Source: Blastococcus sp. LR1 (lineage in GTDB: Bacteria > Actinomycetota > Actinomycetes > Mycobacteriales > Geodermatophilaceae). From it: 64,000 bases of DNA. Positions 17,861-25,846 of the stretch are shown here, piece by piece. The first letter of the stretch is position 1; each line of letters opens with the position of its first letter. The position numbers were made by a program, and so were the translations under genes. The stretch covers positions 62,001 through 126,000 of the forward strand of contig NZ_JAIUJY010000007.1 in assembly GCF_020166105.1 (NCBI RefSeq). The letters run 5' to 3'. Under the pieces are notes generated by a model. That model was not told where the DNA came from. It did not search any database and saw only the letters and a list, made by a program, of their open reading frames with translations.

Positions 17861-19041
17861 GCCGACAAACCCTTCAGCCGCTCGACGGCGTCGGCGAGGA
17901 CGCCGTCGCTCTTGCAGAACGCGAACCGGACCAGGTGCCGGCCCAGTTCCGCGTGCTCCGGCGTGTAGAAGACCACGGTCGGGATCGCGACGACGCCGGC
18001 CAGCCCGGGCAGCTCACGGCAGAACGCCAGACCGTCGCCGTCGGAGCGCACCGGGCGGACGTCGACCGTGGCGAAGTAGGTGGCCTCGGGGCTCACCACC
18101 CGCAGCCCGGCCTCCCGCAGCCCGGTGACCAGGACGTCGCGGCGGTACTGCAGGTCACGGGCGACGCCGGCGAAGTAGTCGTCGGGGAGCCGGAGCCCCG
18201 CGGCGACCGCGGGCTGGAACGGTCCACCGTTGACATAGGTCAGGAACTGCTTGGCGGTGCGGACGGCGGCGACCAGCGGCGCGGGACCGCAGATCCAGCC
18301 GATCTTCCAGCCGGTCACGTTGAACGTCTTGCCGGCGCTGGAGACGACGAGGGTGCGCTCGCGCATGCCGGGGAGCGTGGCGGGGGAGAGGTGCCGGGCG
18401 CCGTCGAAGACCAGGTGCTCGTAGACCTCGTCGGTGAGCACGGTGAGGTCGTGCTGCTGCGCCAGCCCGGCCAGCACCGCCAGCTCGTCGGCGGTGAACA
18501 CCTTGCCGGTGGGGTTGTGCGGGGTGTTGACCAGCAGCAGCCGGGTGCGCGGGGTGATCGCGGCACGCAGCTCGGCCTCGTCGAAGGTCCAGGCACCGGA
18601 GCCGTCCACCGGCGGGTGGAGGGGCACGGCCCGCACCACCCCACCGGCCATCGCCACCGAGGCGCTGTAGCTGTCGTAGATCGGCTCGAAGAGCACGACC
18701 TCGTCGCCGGGCTCGAGCAGGCCGAGCATCACCGACGCCAGCGCCTCGGTGGCCCCGGCGGTGACCAGCACCTCGGTGCCGGGGTCGTAGCTGAGTCCGC
18801 GGAAGCGCTGGACGTGCTCGGCGATCGCGGCCCGCAGCTCGGGGATGCCGGGGCCGGGCGGGTACTGGTCGGCGCCGGTGCCGATGGCCGAGCGGGCGAC
18901 GTCGAGCACCTCGGGCGGGCCCGGGTAGTCGGGAAAGCCCTGACCGAGGTTGACCGAGCCGGTGTCGATCGCCAGCGCGCTCATCTCGGCGAAGACCGTC
19001 GTCCCGAAGCCGTGCAGCCGGGAGGCCAGCGGTGCGCTCAC
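17857..19041 (-). CDS. PLP-dependent class I/II aminotransferase (glutamine transaminase K / YbdL / DapC-like)
   Basis: 394 residues, fold-type I. NLGQGFPDYPGP, TAGATEA, NTPHNPTGKVF, DEVYEHLVF and SSAGKTFNVTGWKIGW (PLP-binding Lys) are all present. Relatives include E. coli YbdL, kynurenine/glutamine transaminases and mycobacterial DapC; sequence alone does not separate them, but coupling with an omega-amidase favours glutamine-dependent transamination. Start GTG at 19041, 6 nt after GGGAGG. An upstream GTG at 19062 falls inside the ParB-type palindrome and is less likely. Confidence 0.88.
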   Translation of the reverse strand: MSAPLASRLHGFGTTVFAEMSALAIDTGSVNLGQGFPDYPGPPEVLDVARSAIGTGADQYPPGPGIPELRAAIAEHVQRFRGLSYDPGTEVLVTAGATEALASVMLGLLEPGDEVVLFEPIYDSYSASVAMAGGVVRAVPLHPPVDGSGAWTFDEAELRAAITPRTRLLLVNTPHNPTGKVFTADELAVLAGLAQQHDLTVLTDEVYEHLVFDGARHLSPATLPGMRERTLVVSSAGKTFNVTGWKIGWICGPAPLVAAVRTAKQFLTYVNGGPFQPAVAAGLRLPDDYFAGVARDLQYRRDVLVTGLREAGLRVVSPEATYFATVDVRPVRSDGDGLAFCRELPGLAGVVAIPTVVFYTPEHAELGRHLVRFAFCKSDGVLADAVERLKGLSA

Positions 19042-19053
19042 GGTGCTCCTCCC

Positions 19054-19071
19054 CGGTTCCACGTGGAACCG
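19054..19071. other. parS-like ParB-binding site
   Basis: Perfect 18-bp palindrome centred on CACGTG with core GGTTCCACGTGGAACC. It lies 12 bp upstream of the aminotransferase start. It matches the bacterial parS consensus (TGTTTCACGTGAAACA; here the GTTCCACGTGGAAC form). Three more copies occur in this window. Confidence 0.8.
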
Positions 19072-19079
19072 CTGGTCGC

Positions 19080-19295
19080 TCAGCGGATGCGGACGTCCTC
19101 GTGACCGACGATCGAGACGACGTCGCCCTTGTGGAGCTGCCGGCCCCGGCGCTCCTCCTGGTCCCCGTTCACGGCCACCGCGCCGGAGAGCAGGACGTCC
19201 TTCACCTGGGCGCCGGTGGGCACGGCGTCGACGAGCTTGAGCAGCTGGCCGAGCCGGATGGTGTCCTCGCCGGGACGCAGATCGATGGTGCGCAC
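19080..19295 (-). CDS. S4-domain RNA-binding protein (YbcJ-like)
   Basis: 71 residues forming a single S4 RNA-binding fold: DTIRLGQLLKLVDAVPTGAQVKDVLLSGAVAVNG and RRGRQLHKGDVVSI. Short stand-alone S4 proteins of the YbcJ type bind structured RNA; the target is unknown. GTG start at 19295, just after the stop of the MOSC gene, so probably in one operon with it. Confidence 0.88.
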   Translation of the reverse strand: MRTIDLRPGEDTIRLGQLLKLVDAVPTGAQVKDVLLSGAVAVNGDQEERRGRQLHKGDVVSIVGHEDVRIR

Positions 19296-19300
19296 GGTGC

Positions 19301-20020
19301 TCAGTCTGCCGTCGGCGCCAGGACGTCGCCGACCCGGACCGTCCCGGACCCGAGGACGGCGGCCCGCACGGCGAGCAGACCGTCCCGTTCCCGGTGGATC
19401 GTCTTGAGCACCGAGGTGTCCCGGCCGAGGCCGCCGGGCTGCGGTCGGGTGGTCATGACGCAGCGGGGGATCGGCGCGCCGACGCGCAGCCGGACGCCGC
19501 CCACAGTGGCCTCCAGCCCCCGCAGCCGGTCCTCCCCCTCGCCGTCCAGGACGACGTTGGCGCGGAACCGGCGGCGGTCCCAGCCGCCGAGCGTGCCGGT
19601 GGAGACCAGCGACAGCCGGATCCGTGGGCTGTCGTGGAACGGGCCGGCAGCGCCCTCCCACTGCAGCCACTCGCTGGGATCGGGCGCCTCCTCGTCTGCC
19701 GGCGTCTCGTAGGTCGGCGCCACGTCGTCAGCAGCTTCCCGCAGCTCCACCCGGCGGCCGAGCCAGCCGGAGAGGACGGCGTCGTCGCTGGTGACCGTGC
19801 CGTCGGGGAGCACCACCTCGACGCGGCCGTCGTCGCGCAGCCGGGCGGCGCCGAACAGCAGCTCGGGCACCCGCCGCGCGGTGAGTCCCAGCCCGGTGTC
19901 CCGGTCGAACAACGCCCACCGCCGGTCGCCGGCGATGCCGAGCGGGTCGATCTCCGCCACGGCCAGCCGCTCGCCCTGGAGCGACTTCACCGGATGGCGC
20001 CAGAGCTCGTGCACCCGCAC
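19301..20020 (-). CDS. MOSC-domain protein
   Basis: 239 residues. The N-terminal MOSC beta-barrel (ELWRHPVKSLQGERL, GIAGDRRWALFD) and MOSC domain (RFRANVVLDGEG, PIPRCVMTTRPQPGG with the conserved Cys) are like the C-terminal half of Moco sulfurases, YcbX and mARC. It probably handles sulfur or reduces N-hydroxylated compounds with molybdenum cofactor. GTG start. It follows the aldose-epimerase gene closely and precedes the S4 gene by a few bases. Confidence 0.9.
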   Translation of the reverse strand: MRVHELWRHPVKSLQGERLAVAEIDPLGIAGDRRWALFDRDTGLGLTARRVPELLFGAARLRDDGRVEVVLPDGTVTSDDAVLSGWLGRRVELREAADDVAPTYETPADEEAPDPSEWLQWEGAAGPFHDSPRIRLSLVSTGTLGGWDRRRFRANVVLDGEGEDRLRGLEATVGGVRLRVGAPIPRCVMTTRPQPGGLGRDTSVLKTIHRERDGLLAVRAAVLGSGTVRVGDVLAPTAD

Positions 20021-20021
20021 G

Positions 20022-20936
20022 TCAGGCGGGCTTCCAGCTGAGCGCCCAGGTGCCCGCCCACTCCTCGCCCGGCTCGAGGACGACCAGGTCGGCCCCGTCG
20101 GCGAACGCGTTGGGCGGGCAGGTCATCGGCTCCACCGCGAGGCTGCGCCGCCACTGACCGGGCGGCAGGGTGTCACCGCTGTACACCTGCAGCCACGGCC
20201 ACGAGCCGTCCAGCGCGACCTCGAGCTCCCCCGCCGCGCCGGCCAGCCGCACCCGGGCCCAGCCGTCGGCGTCCCGGTCGAGGTCGGTGAGCGGGGTGTC
20301 CAGGGCGCGGTCGCCGATCCGGCCCACCGCGCCGTCGTAGGGGCGCCGCTCCCCCGTGGGCATGCCGCCGTCCAGGACCAGCTCGGTGCGGGCCGGGAGC
20401 GTGAGGTCGGCGTCGCCGATCCCGCCGTCCTCGGTCGCGCCCACCGACAGGTACGGATGGACGCCGGCGCCGAACGGTGCCGGCCGGTCGCCGACGTTGC
20501 GCACCCGGACCGTGCAGGTCAGCCGGTCGCCCTCGAGGACGTGGTCGACGGCGGCCGCGAGCCGGAACGGATAGCCGGGTTGCGGCTCGACCGTCGTCCC
20601 GATCGTGACGGACCGGTCCGCTCGGTCCAGCAGCGTCCAGGGCTGCCAGGAGAGCAGGCCGTGGATGGCGTGCGGCTCGGCCGGCGACTGGACCTCGAGC
20701 TGCAGCTCCTCGCCCTGCCAGCTCCACCGGCCGTCGCGGATCCGGTTGGGCCAGGGCAGCAGCATCGCGCCGCGCCAGCCGGGAAGCACCCGGCCGGCCG
20801 GATAGCCGTCGAGCACCTCCCAGTCGCCGACCGCCAGCCGGCGCAGCGCACCGCCGCGCAGGTCGACGACGAGGCGGGCGTCCCCGGCGGTGAGTTCCAC
20901 CTCGGCGGGCGTGGTCGGCGGCCAGGTGTCGGGCAT
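20022..20936 (-). CDS. Aldose 1-epimerase family protein
   Basis: 304 residues. MLLPWPNRIRDGRWSWQGEELQL, HAIHGLLSWQPW, FGAGVHPYLSVG and a C-terminal LAVEPMTCPPNAFADG match the galactose-mutarotase superfamily (catalytic His and Glu positions present). It interconverts anomers of a free or phosphorylated hexose. The MOSC gene begins almost at its stop, so they likely share a transcript. Confidence 0.92.
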   Translation of the reverse strand: MPDTWPPTTPAEVELTAGDARLVVDLRGGALRRLAVGDWEVLDGYPAGRVLPGWRGAMLLPWPNRIRDGRWSWQGEELQLEVQSPAEPHAIHGLLSWQPWTLLDRADRSVTIGTTVEPQPGYPFRLAAAVDHVLEGDRLTCTVRVRNVGDRPAPFGAGVHPYLSVGATEDGGIGDADLTLPARTELVLDGGMPTGERRPYDGAVGRIGDRALDTPLTDLDRDADGWARVRLAGAAGELEVALDGSWPWLQVYSGDTLPPGQWRRSLAVEPMTCPPNAFADGADLVVLEPGEEWAGTWALSWKPA

Positions 20937-20980
20937 GCGGCCACCTCACCACATCCCGGCACCCGGCCGCCTCGGCGCCC

Positions 20981-22060
20981 TCAGGGCGTGTAGGTCACCC
21001 CTCCGGCGATGGTGAGCACGTCGTCCGGCGAGAACTCCTCCGGTGTCGTGACGGTGCACACCGTGCCGTCGGGAAGCTCCCACGCGGCCATCCAGAACCG
21101 GATCGTCGGGTCGACGTCGTCGTGCGCGCGGACGAGCTGCGCCGGAACCCCGCCGATCTCCGTGGGAACGACCGGGTCGATCGGCGTGACCGCCGCGATG
21201 CGCTGCTCGGCGGAGCCGTTGTCCATCTCGTGGACCCCCGCCGGGGCCTGCGGCAGGCACTGCACCCCCAGCACCCGGGCGGGGTCCTCGTCGTCGACGA
21301 AGGTGACGGCGCCGCTGCTCTCGTGCCAGTCGACCAGCGACCAGCCGGCCGGTGCCAGTTCCACCTGCAGACGGATCGGCTGCGGCCGGTCGACCAGCGA
21401 CCCGCCGACCGCGGCGAGCGCGGCCAGGTCGCCGTGCCTGCCCTCGCCGTAGAGGTTCACCCACTGGCCGGGCGCCCGCTCCCAGACCAGTTGCGCGAAG
21501 GCCAGGTCCTCGAAGCAGACGTTGGCGAGCGTGCAGGTCCGCTCGGTGGACCCGACGACGTAGTGCGCCTCGGCGCCACCGACGGTGGTGGTCCCGCTGT
21601 CGGCGATCTCCGAGGGCTGGAACTGGTCGGCCGCCCACACCGGCTCCGTGGGCGAGAGGTAGACGGTGAAGCCGGTTCCGTCGGGGAACGTGTACCCCGC
21701 GATGGCCTCCGTGCTGCCCGCCGAACCCGTGAAACTGGGCGTCATCCCCGGCGGCGCGGGATCCGGGGAGAGCGGGAAGGTGATCGCCTCGGTGGCCACC
21801 ATCGAGAGCCCGCCGGGCCCGGGCCGGGGACCGTCGACCGCTTCCGGACCGGTGATCACCACCGCCGCAGTCCAGGCGGCCGCGGCGGTCACCGCGGCGA
21901 CGCCGACGCGGAACACCGCCGTCCGGCTCGGCCGGCGGGAGCGACGGGGCGCGGGCCCGTCGATCTCGGCCAGCAGCGCGGCGCGGGCGGTCGAGCGGGC
22001 CGCCGGGGTCAGGGGCGGGCCCTCGGGGCCGAGTTCGCGGAGCAGCGTGAGGTCGTTCAT
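20981..22060 (-). CDS. CU044_5270-like membrane protein coupled to an ECF sigma factor
   Basis: 359 residues. The cytoplasmic N-terminus begins MNDLTLLRELGPEGPPLTPAAR, then one membrane helix (VFRVGVAAVTAAAAWTAAVVITG) and a long extracytoplasmic domain rich in Trp/Asp/Val strands. No zinc-binding anti-sigma (HxxxCxxC) motif is seen. The ATG overlaps the sigma gene stop by 4 bp. This arrangement is typical of the CU044_5270 family (recognised from its N-terminal pattern), which probably modulates the sigma factor. Function inferred from context. Confidence 0.8.
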   Translation of the reverse strand: MNDLTLLRELGPEGPPLTPAARSTARAALLAEIDGPAPRRSRRPSRTAVFRVGVAAVTAAAAWTAAVVITGPEAVDGPRPGPGGLSMVATEAITFPLSPDPAPPGMTPSFTGSAGSTEAIAGYTFPDGTGFTVYLSPTEPVWAADQFQPSEIADSGTTTVGGAEAHYVVGSTERTCTLANVCFEDLAFAQLVWERAPGQWVNLYGEGRHGDLAALAAVGGSLVDRPQPIRLQVELAPAGWSLVDWHESSGAVTFVDDEDPARVLGVQCLPQAPAGVHEMDNGSAEQRIAAVTPIDPVVPTEIGGVPAQLVRAHDDVDPTIRFWMAAWELPDGTVCTVTTPEEFSPDDVLTIAGGVTYTP

Positions 22061-22746
22061 CGGTCCTCCTCCTCGGAGGTCGGCTGGAATGGGGAGACGT
22101 CGCCGAGTGCGGCGCGGGTCTGCCGCCGGGCGCGGTGCAGGCGGGAGCGGACGGTGCCGATGGGCACGTCGAGGACGGCGGCGATCTCCTCGTAGCCCAG
22201 CTGAGCCCAGGCCAGCAGCAGGAGCGCGTCGCGGTCGTGGCCCTTCAGCGTCGCCAGTGCGGCGGCGAGCGGGCCGCGCAGCGCCTCGGCGTCCAACCGG
22301 TCGGCGGAGTCGCCGGGATCGGCGGCGTGCCCCGGGGAACGGCCGGCTTCCCGGGCCAGTGCCCGGTAGCGGCGCTGCTCGGTGCGGACGTGGCCGTGCA
22401 CGAGGTTGGTGGCGATGCCGAACAGCCAGGGGCGGACCTCCACGTGATCGGCCCGGTAGGCCGCGCGGCGCCGAAAGGCGACGAGGAAGGTCTCGCTGAG
22501 CAGGTCGTCGGCCAGCTCGCCCACACGGCGGCCGAGGTAGCGGTGCACCGTCGCCGCGTGCCGGTCGAACAGCGGGGCGAACTGCTCGGGATCGTCCAGC
22601 GAGCGGGCGATCAGCTCGGCGTCCGACGGGGCCGCGTTCGGCAGCGCACGCATGCGGGGTGGTTCGGGCGGTGGACCGGCGGACCGGTGCAGCGCCGTCG
22701 GGGTCACGGAGCGGAATGATCCGGCCGCGAACGGTGAAGTCGTCAC
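22057..22746 (-). CDS. ECF-type RNA polymerase sigma factor
   Basis: About 229 residues. Region 2: APLFDRHAATVHRYLGRRVG, DLLSETFLVAFRRRAAYR and RPWLFGIATNLVHGH. Region 4: LKGHDRDALLLLAWAQLGYEEIAAVLDVPIGTVRSRLHRARR. It directs RNA polymerase to a stress or envelope regulon. GGAGG sits 3 nt before the GTG at 22746; an ATG at 22653 would shorten the disordered N-terminus. It is coupled to the membrane protein downstream. A second such pair sits on the mobile element at 44.3-45.6 kb. Confidence 0.93.
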   Translation of the reverse strand: MTTSPFAAGSFRSVTPTALHRSAGPPPEPPRMRALPNAAPSDAELIARSLDDPEQFAPLFDRHAATVHRYLGRRVGELADDLLSETFLVAFRRRAAYRADHVEVRPWLFGIATNLVHGHVRTEQRRYRALAREAGRSPGHAADPGDSADRLDAEALRGPLAAALATLKGHDRDALLLLAWAQLGYEEIAAVLDVPIGTVRSRLHRARRQTRAALGDVSPFQPTSEEEDR

Positions 22747-22795
22747 ACCCCTCCATGTCCGGAGCGGTGGATCCGGTTCACGGGCCGGAACGGAA

Positions 22796-22828
22796 CGGCG
22801 GCGACCCCTCGGTCAGGGGCCGCCGCCG
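22796..22828 (-). terminator. Hairpin terminator after the small lipoprotein gene
   Basis: Inverted repeat CGGCGGC-G-A-CCCC ... GGGG-C-C-GCCGCCG, 12 pairs with one mismatch, starting 6 bp beyond the stop codon of the leftward lipoprotein gene. GC-rich without a clear U tract. Confidence 0.7.
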
Positions 22829-22833
22829 GGAGC

Positions 22834-23190
22834 TCAGCTCCCGCAGTTCTCGTCGCCGTAGGACTGGACGGTGTCGGCGGCCGCGGCGAACTCCTCCGCG
22901 TCCTCCTCGCTGAGGTCACCGTTCTCCACGGCTGCCTCGAAGTCCCCGTCCTCCGGGAAGTTCTCGGCCAGGAACTTCGCGGCCTCCTCGACCTCGTTGC
23001 CGGCGTCGTCGGGCACGTTGCCGGCCAGCTCGTCGAAGGCGTCCTTGGCCTCGTCGGTCTCGTCGTCCTCCATCTGGTCGATGGCCTCGTACTGCTCGCA
23101 GAAGTCCTCCACGCTGGCTCCACCGCAGGCGGTGAGGCTGAACGGCAGGGCGGCGACGGCCGCGGCCAGGGCGAGCTTCCGGATGCGCAT
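22834..23190 (-). CDS. Small acidic lipoprotein, function unknown
   Basis: 118 residues. The signal peptide MRIRKLALAAAVAALPFSLTAC ends in a lipobox (LTAC, lipidated Cys). The mature part is very acidic (many Asp/Glu) and Ala-rich and carries two further cysteines (FCEQY and NCGS). It resembles small secreted actinobacterial proteins without known role. ATG start with AAGGGA upstream, followed by a hairpin terminator, so probably monocistronic. Confidence 0.82.
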   Translation of the reverse strand: MRIRKLALAAAVAALPFSLTACGGASVEDFCEQYEAIDQMEDDETDEAKDAFDELAGNVPDDAGNEVEEAAKFLAENFPEDGDFEAAVENGDLSEEDAEEFAAAADTVQSYGDENCGS

Positions 23191-23258
23191 GGGGATCCCT
23201 TTCCAGGCTGCGGCCGAGGGAGTTCGGTCCGGCCGCGAGGATGACGTCGGGCTCACCC

Positions 23259-23765
23259 TCACACACCCGGCGGGCCAGCCGCCTGCACGCGGCCGGAGCC
23301 TGTGGATCCGGCGATCCCTCGTTCGAAGAAGAGCGAGCCCACCGCAGCGAGGTCGCCGACGTAGGCCCCGAAGGCGCCGACCTCCCGGTAGCCGGCCCCG
23401 CGGTACAGCGCGACCGCCTCCGGCTGGAGCGGGCCGGTCTCGAGCCGCAGCGTCGTCCACCCCCGCTCGCGGGCCGCCTGCTCGAGCCCGGCCAGCACCG
23501 CCTTCGAGACACCCCGCCCGCGCGCTGCCGGCACGACGTACATCCGCTTGATCTCGGCCGCTCCGCCGCCCAGGTCCCGCAGCGCCCCGCAGCCCACCGG
23601 CGTGCCGTCGTCCTCGCGTGCCACCAGGACGACGGAGATGTCAGCGGCGGAGGGGTGCGTGCCCGGCTCCCCCTTGCCCCCGTAGCGGACCCGGAGCTCG
23701 GCCTGCTGGTCGTCGGTGAGGCGGCGGACGTCGGCGTCGTCCCACGCGGCGGGCTCGATGATCAC
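23259..23765 (-). CDS. GNAT-family N-acetyltransferase
   Basis: 168 residues. Motif A of GNAT enzymes is clear: EIKRMYVVPAARGRGVSKAVLAGLEQAARERG, then LETGPLQPEAVALYRGAGY. It transfers acetyl from acetyl-CoA to an unknown amine. Start GTG at 23765. The frame continues open upstream antisense to the acyl-CoA dehydrogenase, but without family similarity. Divergent from that gene with only 63 bp between them. Confidence 0.9.
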   Translation of the reverse strand: MIIEPAAWDDADVRRLTDDQQAELRVRYGGKGEPGTHPSAADISVVLVAREDDGTPVGCGALRDLGGGAAEIKRMYVVPAARGRGVSKAVLAGLEQAARERGWTTLRLETGPLQPEAVALYRGAGYREVGAFGAYVGDLAAVGSLFFERGIAGSTGSGRVQAAGPPGV

Positions 23766-23828
23766 GCTCCGATCCTCACAGGGCGCCGGAGGTACGGTCC
23801 GAGGCAGTACCCACCGCGAAGGAGCACC

Positions 23829-24992
23829 GTGCCGGTCGACCGCGAACTGCCCACCCCCGAGGCCGCCGATCTGCTGGCGCTCACCCGCGAGATCGCCGAC
23901 GCCGAGCTCGCGCCGAAGGCCGCCGCGTACGAGCGCGAGGAGCGCTTCCCCCGCGAGGTGTTCCGCACCCTCGGCGAGGCCGGGCTGCTGGGGCTGCCGT
24001 TCGCCGAGGAGGTCGGCGGAGGCGGTCAGCCCTACGCGGTCTACCTGCAGGTGGTCGAGGAGCTCGCCGCCCGCTGGGCCAGCGTCGCGCTCGGCATCAG
24101 CGTGCACACCCTGGCCTGCTCCCCCATCGCCACCTACGGCACCGAGGCCCAGCGCCGCGACCTGCTCCCGGAGATGGTCGGCGGAACCCTGCTGGGCGCC
24201 TACTCCCTGTCCGAGGCGCACGCCGGCTCCGACGTCGCCGCCATGAAGGCCTCGGCGACCCGGGCCGACGACGGCTGGACCGCCCGCGGCGAGAAGGCAT
24301 GGGTCACCCACGGCGGGCACGCGGACTTCTACTCGACGTTCCTGCGTACCCCCGATGACGGCCCCCGGGGCATCTCCTGCTTCCACCTGACGCCCGATCT
24401 CCCCGGCTTCAGCGCCGCGAAGCCCGAGGAGAAGATGGGCCTGACCGGCTCGACGACCTCGGCGATCCGGCTCGACGACGTCGCCGTCCCCGCCGACCGG
24501 CTCGTGGGCGAGCCCGGCAAGGGCATGGCGATCGCCCTGGGCGCGCTGGACTCCGGGCGGCTGGGCATCAGCGCGGTCGCCGTCGGGCTGGCGCAGTCGG
24601 CCCTCGACGTCGCCGTCCGGTACGCCGTCGAGCGGGAGGCGTTCGGCCGGCCGATCGCCGAGCACCAGGGCGTCTCCTTCCTGCTGGCCGACATGGCCGC
24701 GGCCGTGGAGTCCGCCCGCGCCACCTACCTGGTCGCCGCCCGCCGCAAGGACGCCGGCAAGCCGTTCTCCCGGCAGGCCAGCATCGCCAAGCTGGTCGCC
24801 ACCGACGCGGCCATGAAGGTGACCACCGACGCCGTCCAGGTGCTCGGCGGCGCCGGCTACACCCGCGACCACCCGGCCGAGCGATACATGCGCGAGGCGA
24901 AGGTCATGCAGATCTTCGAGGGCACCAACCAGATCCAGCGGATGGTCATCGGCCGGCACCTCACCGCGGAGGCCGCGCCGCCGGCGGGCTGA
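23829..24992 (+). CDS. Acyl-CoA dehydrogenase
   Basis: 387 residues, standard length. YSLSEAHAGSDVAAMK (FAD and substrate site), GEKAWVTHGGHADFYSTFLRT, MGLTGSTTSAIRLDDVAVP, EREAFGRPIAEHQGVSFLLADM, VQVLGGAGYTRDHPAERYMREAKVMQIFEGTNQIQ (catalytic Glu in FEGT). It oxidises an acyl-CoA to the 2-enoyl-CoA with FAD. GTG start after GGAG. A ParB-type palindrome begins on the base after its stop. Confidence 0.95.
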   Translation: MPVDRELPTPEAADLLALTREIADAELAPKAAAYEREERFPREVFRTLGEAGLLGLPFAEEVGGGGQPYAVYLQVVEELAARWASVALGISVHTLACSPIATYGTEAQRRDLLPEMVGGTLLGAYSLSEAHAGSDVAAMKASATRADDGWTARGEKAWVTHGGHADFYSTFLRTPDDGPRGISCFHLTPDLPGFSAAKPEEKMGLTGSTTSAIRLDDVAVPADRLVGEPGKGMAIALGALDSGRLGISAVAVGLAQSALDVAVRYAVEREAFGRPIAEHQGVSFLLADMAAAVESARATYLVAARRKDAGKPFSRQASIAKLVATDAAMKVTTDAVQVLGGAGYTRDHPAERYMREAKVMQIFEGTNQIQRMVIGRHLTAEAAPPAG

Positions 24993-25014
24993 GCCGGTTC
25001 CACGTGGAACCGGC
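24993..25014. other. parS-like ParB-binding site
   Basis: Perfect 22-bp palindrome with core CCGGTTCCACGTGGAACCGG, starting on the base after the acyl-CoA dehydrogenase stop codon. It is the longest of the four palindromes in the window. Confidence 0.82.
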
Positions 25015-25075
25015 CCAGGGGTGGACCGGAACGCCTCGGCGCACGACACTGGATGCCCCGTCCCCGGAGCGCCCG

Positions 25076-25519
25076 ATGACCGAACCGCACCTGCGCGCGG
25101 CCGACGCCGACCGCACCGCCGTCGCCACCACCCTCGGCGAGCACATGGCCGCCGGGCGGCTCACGGTCGCCGAGTACGAGGACCGGCTGAACCGGGCCTA
25201 CTCGTCGAAGACGTACGGGGAGCTGGCCGAGCTCACCGCCGACCTGCCGCCCGGGACGGCCGTGGCGCCGGTCGCGGCCGAGCGGGCGCCGGAGCCCAGC
25301 GCCTGGTGGCACGCCCGGCTCGATGCGTCGGAGTGGCGCGACTGGGCCGGCACCGCGGTCATCGTGATCGGCATCTGGGCCGTCATGAGCCTGGCGACGC
25401 AGGAGTTCCTCTACTTCTGGCCGATCTGGGTCTTCGGCCCGTGGGGCGCGGTCCTGCTCGCCCAGATGTTCTTCGGGAACGACGAGGAGGGCGACCCACC
25501 GGCGCTGCCCTCGCACTGA
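25076..25519 (+). CDS. DUF1707 (SHOCT-like) membrane protein
   Basis: 147 residues. The N-terminal DUF1707 module (LRAADADRTAVATTLGEHMAAGRLTVAEYEDRLNRAYSSKTYGELAELTADLP) is followed by two hydrophobic segments (WAGTAVIVIGIWAVMSLAT and FYFWPIWVFGPWGAVLLAQM-like). Common across Actinobacteria; function unknown. It is followed by a bidirectional terminator shared with tRNA-Leu. Confidence 0.92.
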   Translation: MTEPHLRAADADRTAVATTLGEHMAAGRLTVAEYEDRLNRAYSSKTYGELAELTADLPPGTAVAPVAAERAPEPSAWWHARLDASEWRDWAGTAVIVIGIWAVMSLATQEFLYFWPIWVFGPWGAVLLAQMFFGNDEEGDPPALPSH

Positions 25520-25557
25520 GGCGCCCGGACCCGCGGACGAGGAGGCGTGGAAACGAC

Positions 25558-25583
25558 GAAGGGCTCCCCGGGGGGAGCCCTTC
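25558..25583. terminator. Bidirectional hairpin terminator between DUF1707 gene and tRNA-Leu
   Basis: Perfect 12-bp stem (GAAGGGCTCCCC / GGGGAGCCCTTC) with a 2-nt loop, between the rightward DUF1707 gene and the leftward tRNA-Leu. Confidence 0.85.
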
Positions 25584-25590
25584 GGTCTGG

Positions 25591-25673
25591 TGGGCAAGGG
25601 GGGACTTGAACCCCCACGTCCTTTCGGACACACGGACCTGAACCGTGCGCGTCTGCCATTCCGCCACTTGCCC
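25591..25673 (-). tRNA. tRNA-Leu (anticodon CAG)
   Basis: 83-nt class II tRNA on the minus strand. Acceptor GGGCAAG pairs with CTTGCCC, with discriminator A at 25591. Anticodon stem-loop CACGG-TTCAGGT-CCGTG gives CAG. A long variable arm is present (TGTCCGAAAGGACG). The T arm is GGGGGTTCAAGTCCCCC. CCA is not encoded. Confidence 0.96.
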
Positions 25674-25846
25674 TGGCGAGGGAAGACAGTAGCAGTCGTG
25701 ACCCGTACCTCGCGGCGGGGGTGCGTCGTTGCCCTGTCCGCGGGTAGACGTCCGGGGCGTCGCGGTTCACTGGACGGTCAGCCACGTCGCACCCCGCTAC
25801 GATCATCGATGGCACAGCTGGACCCGACGAGCGCAAAGGAGCGACT

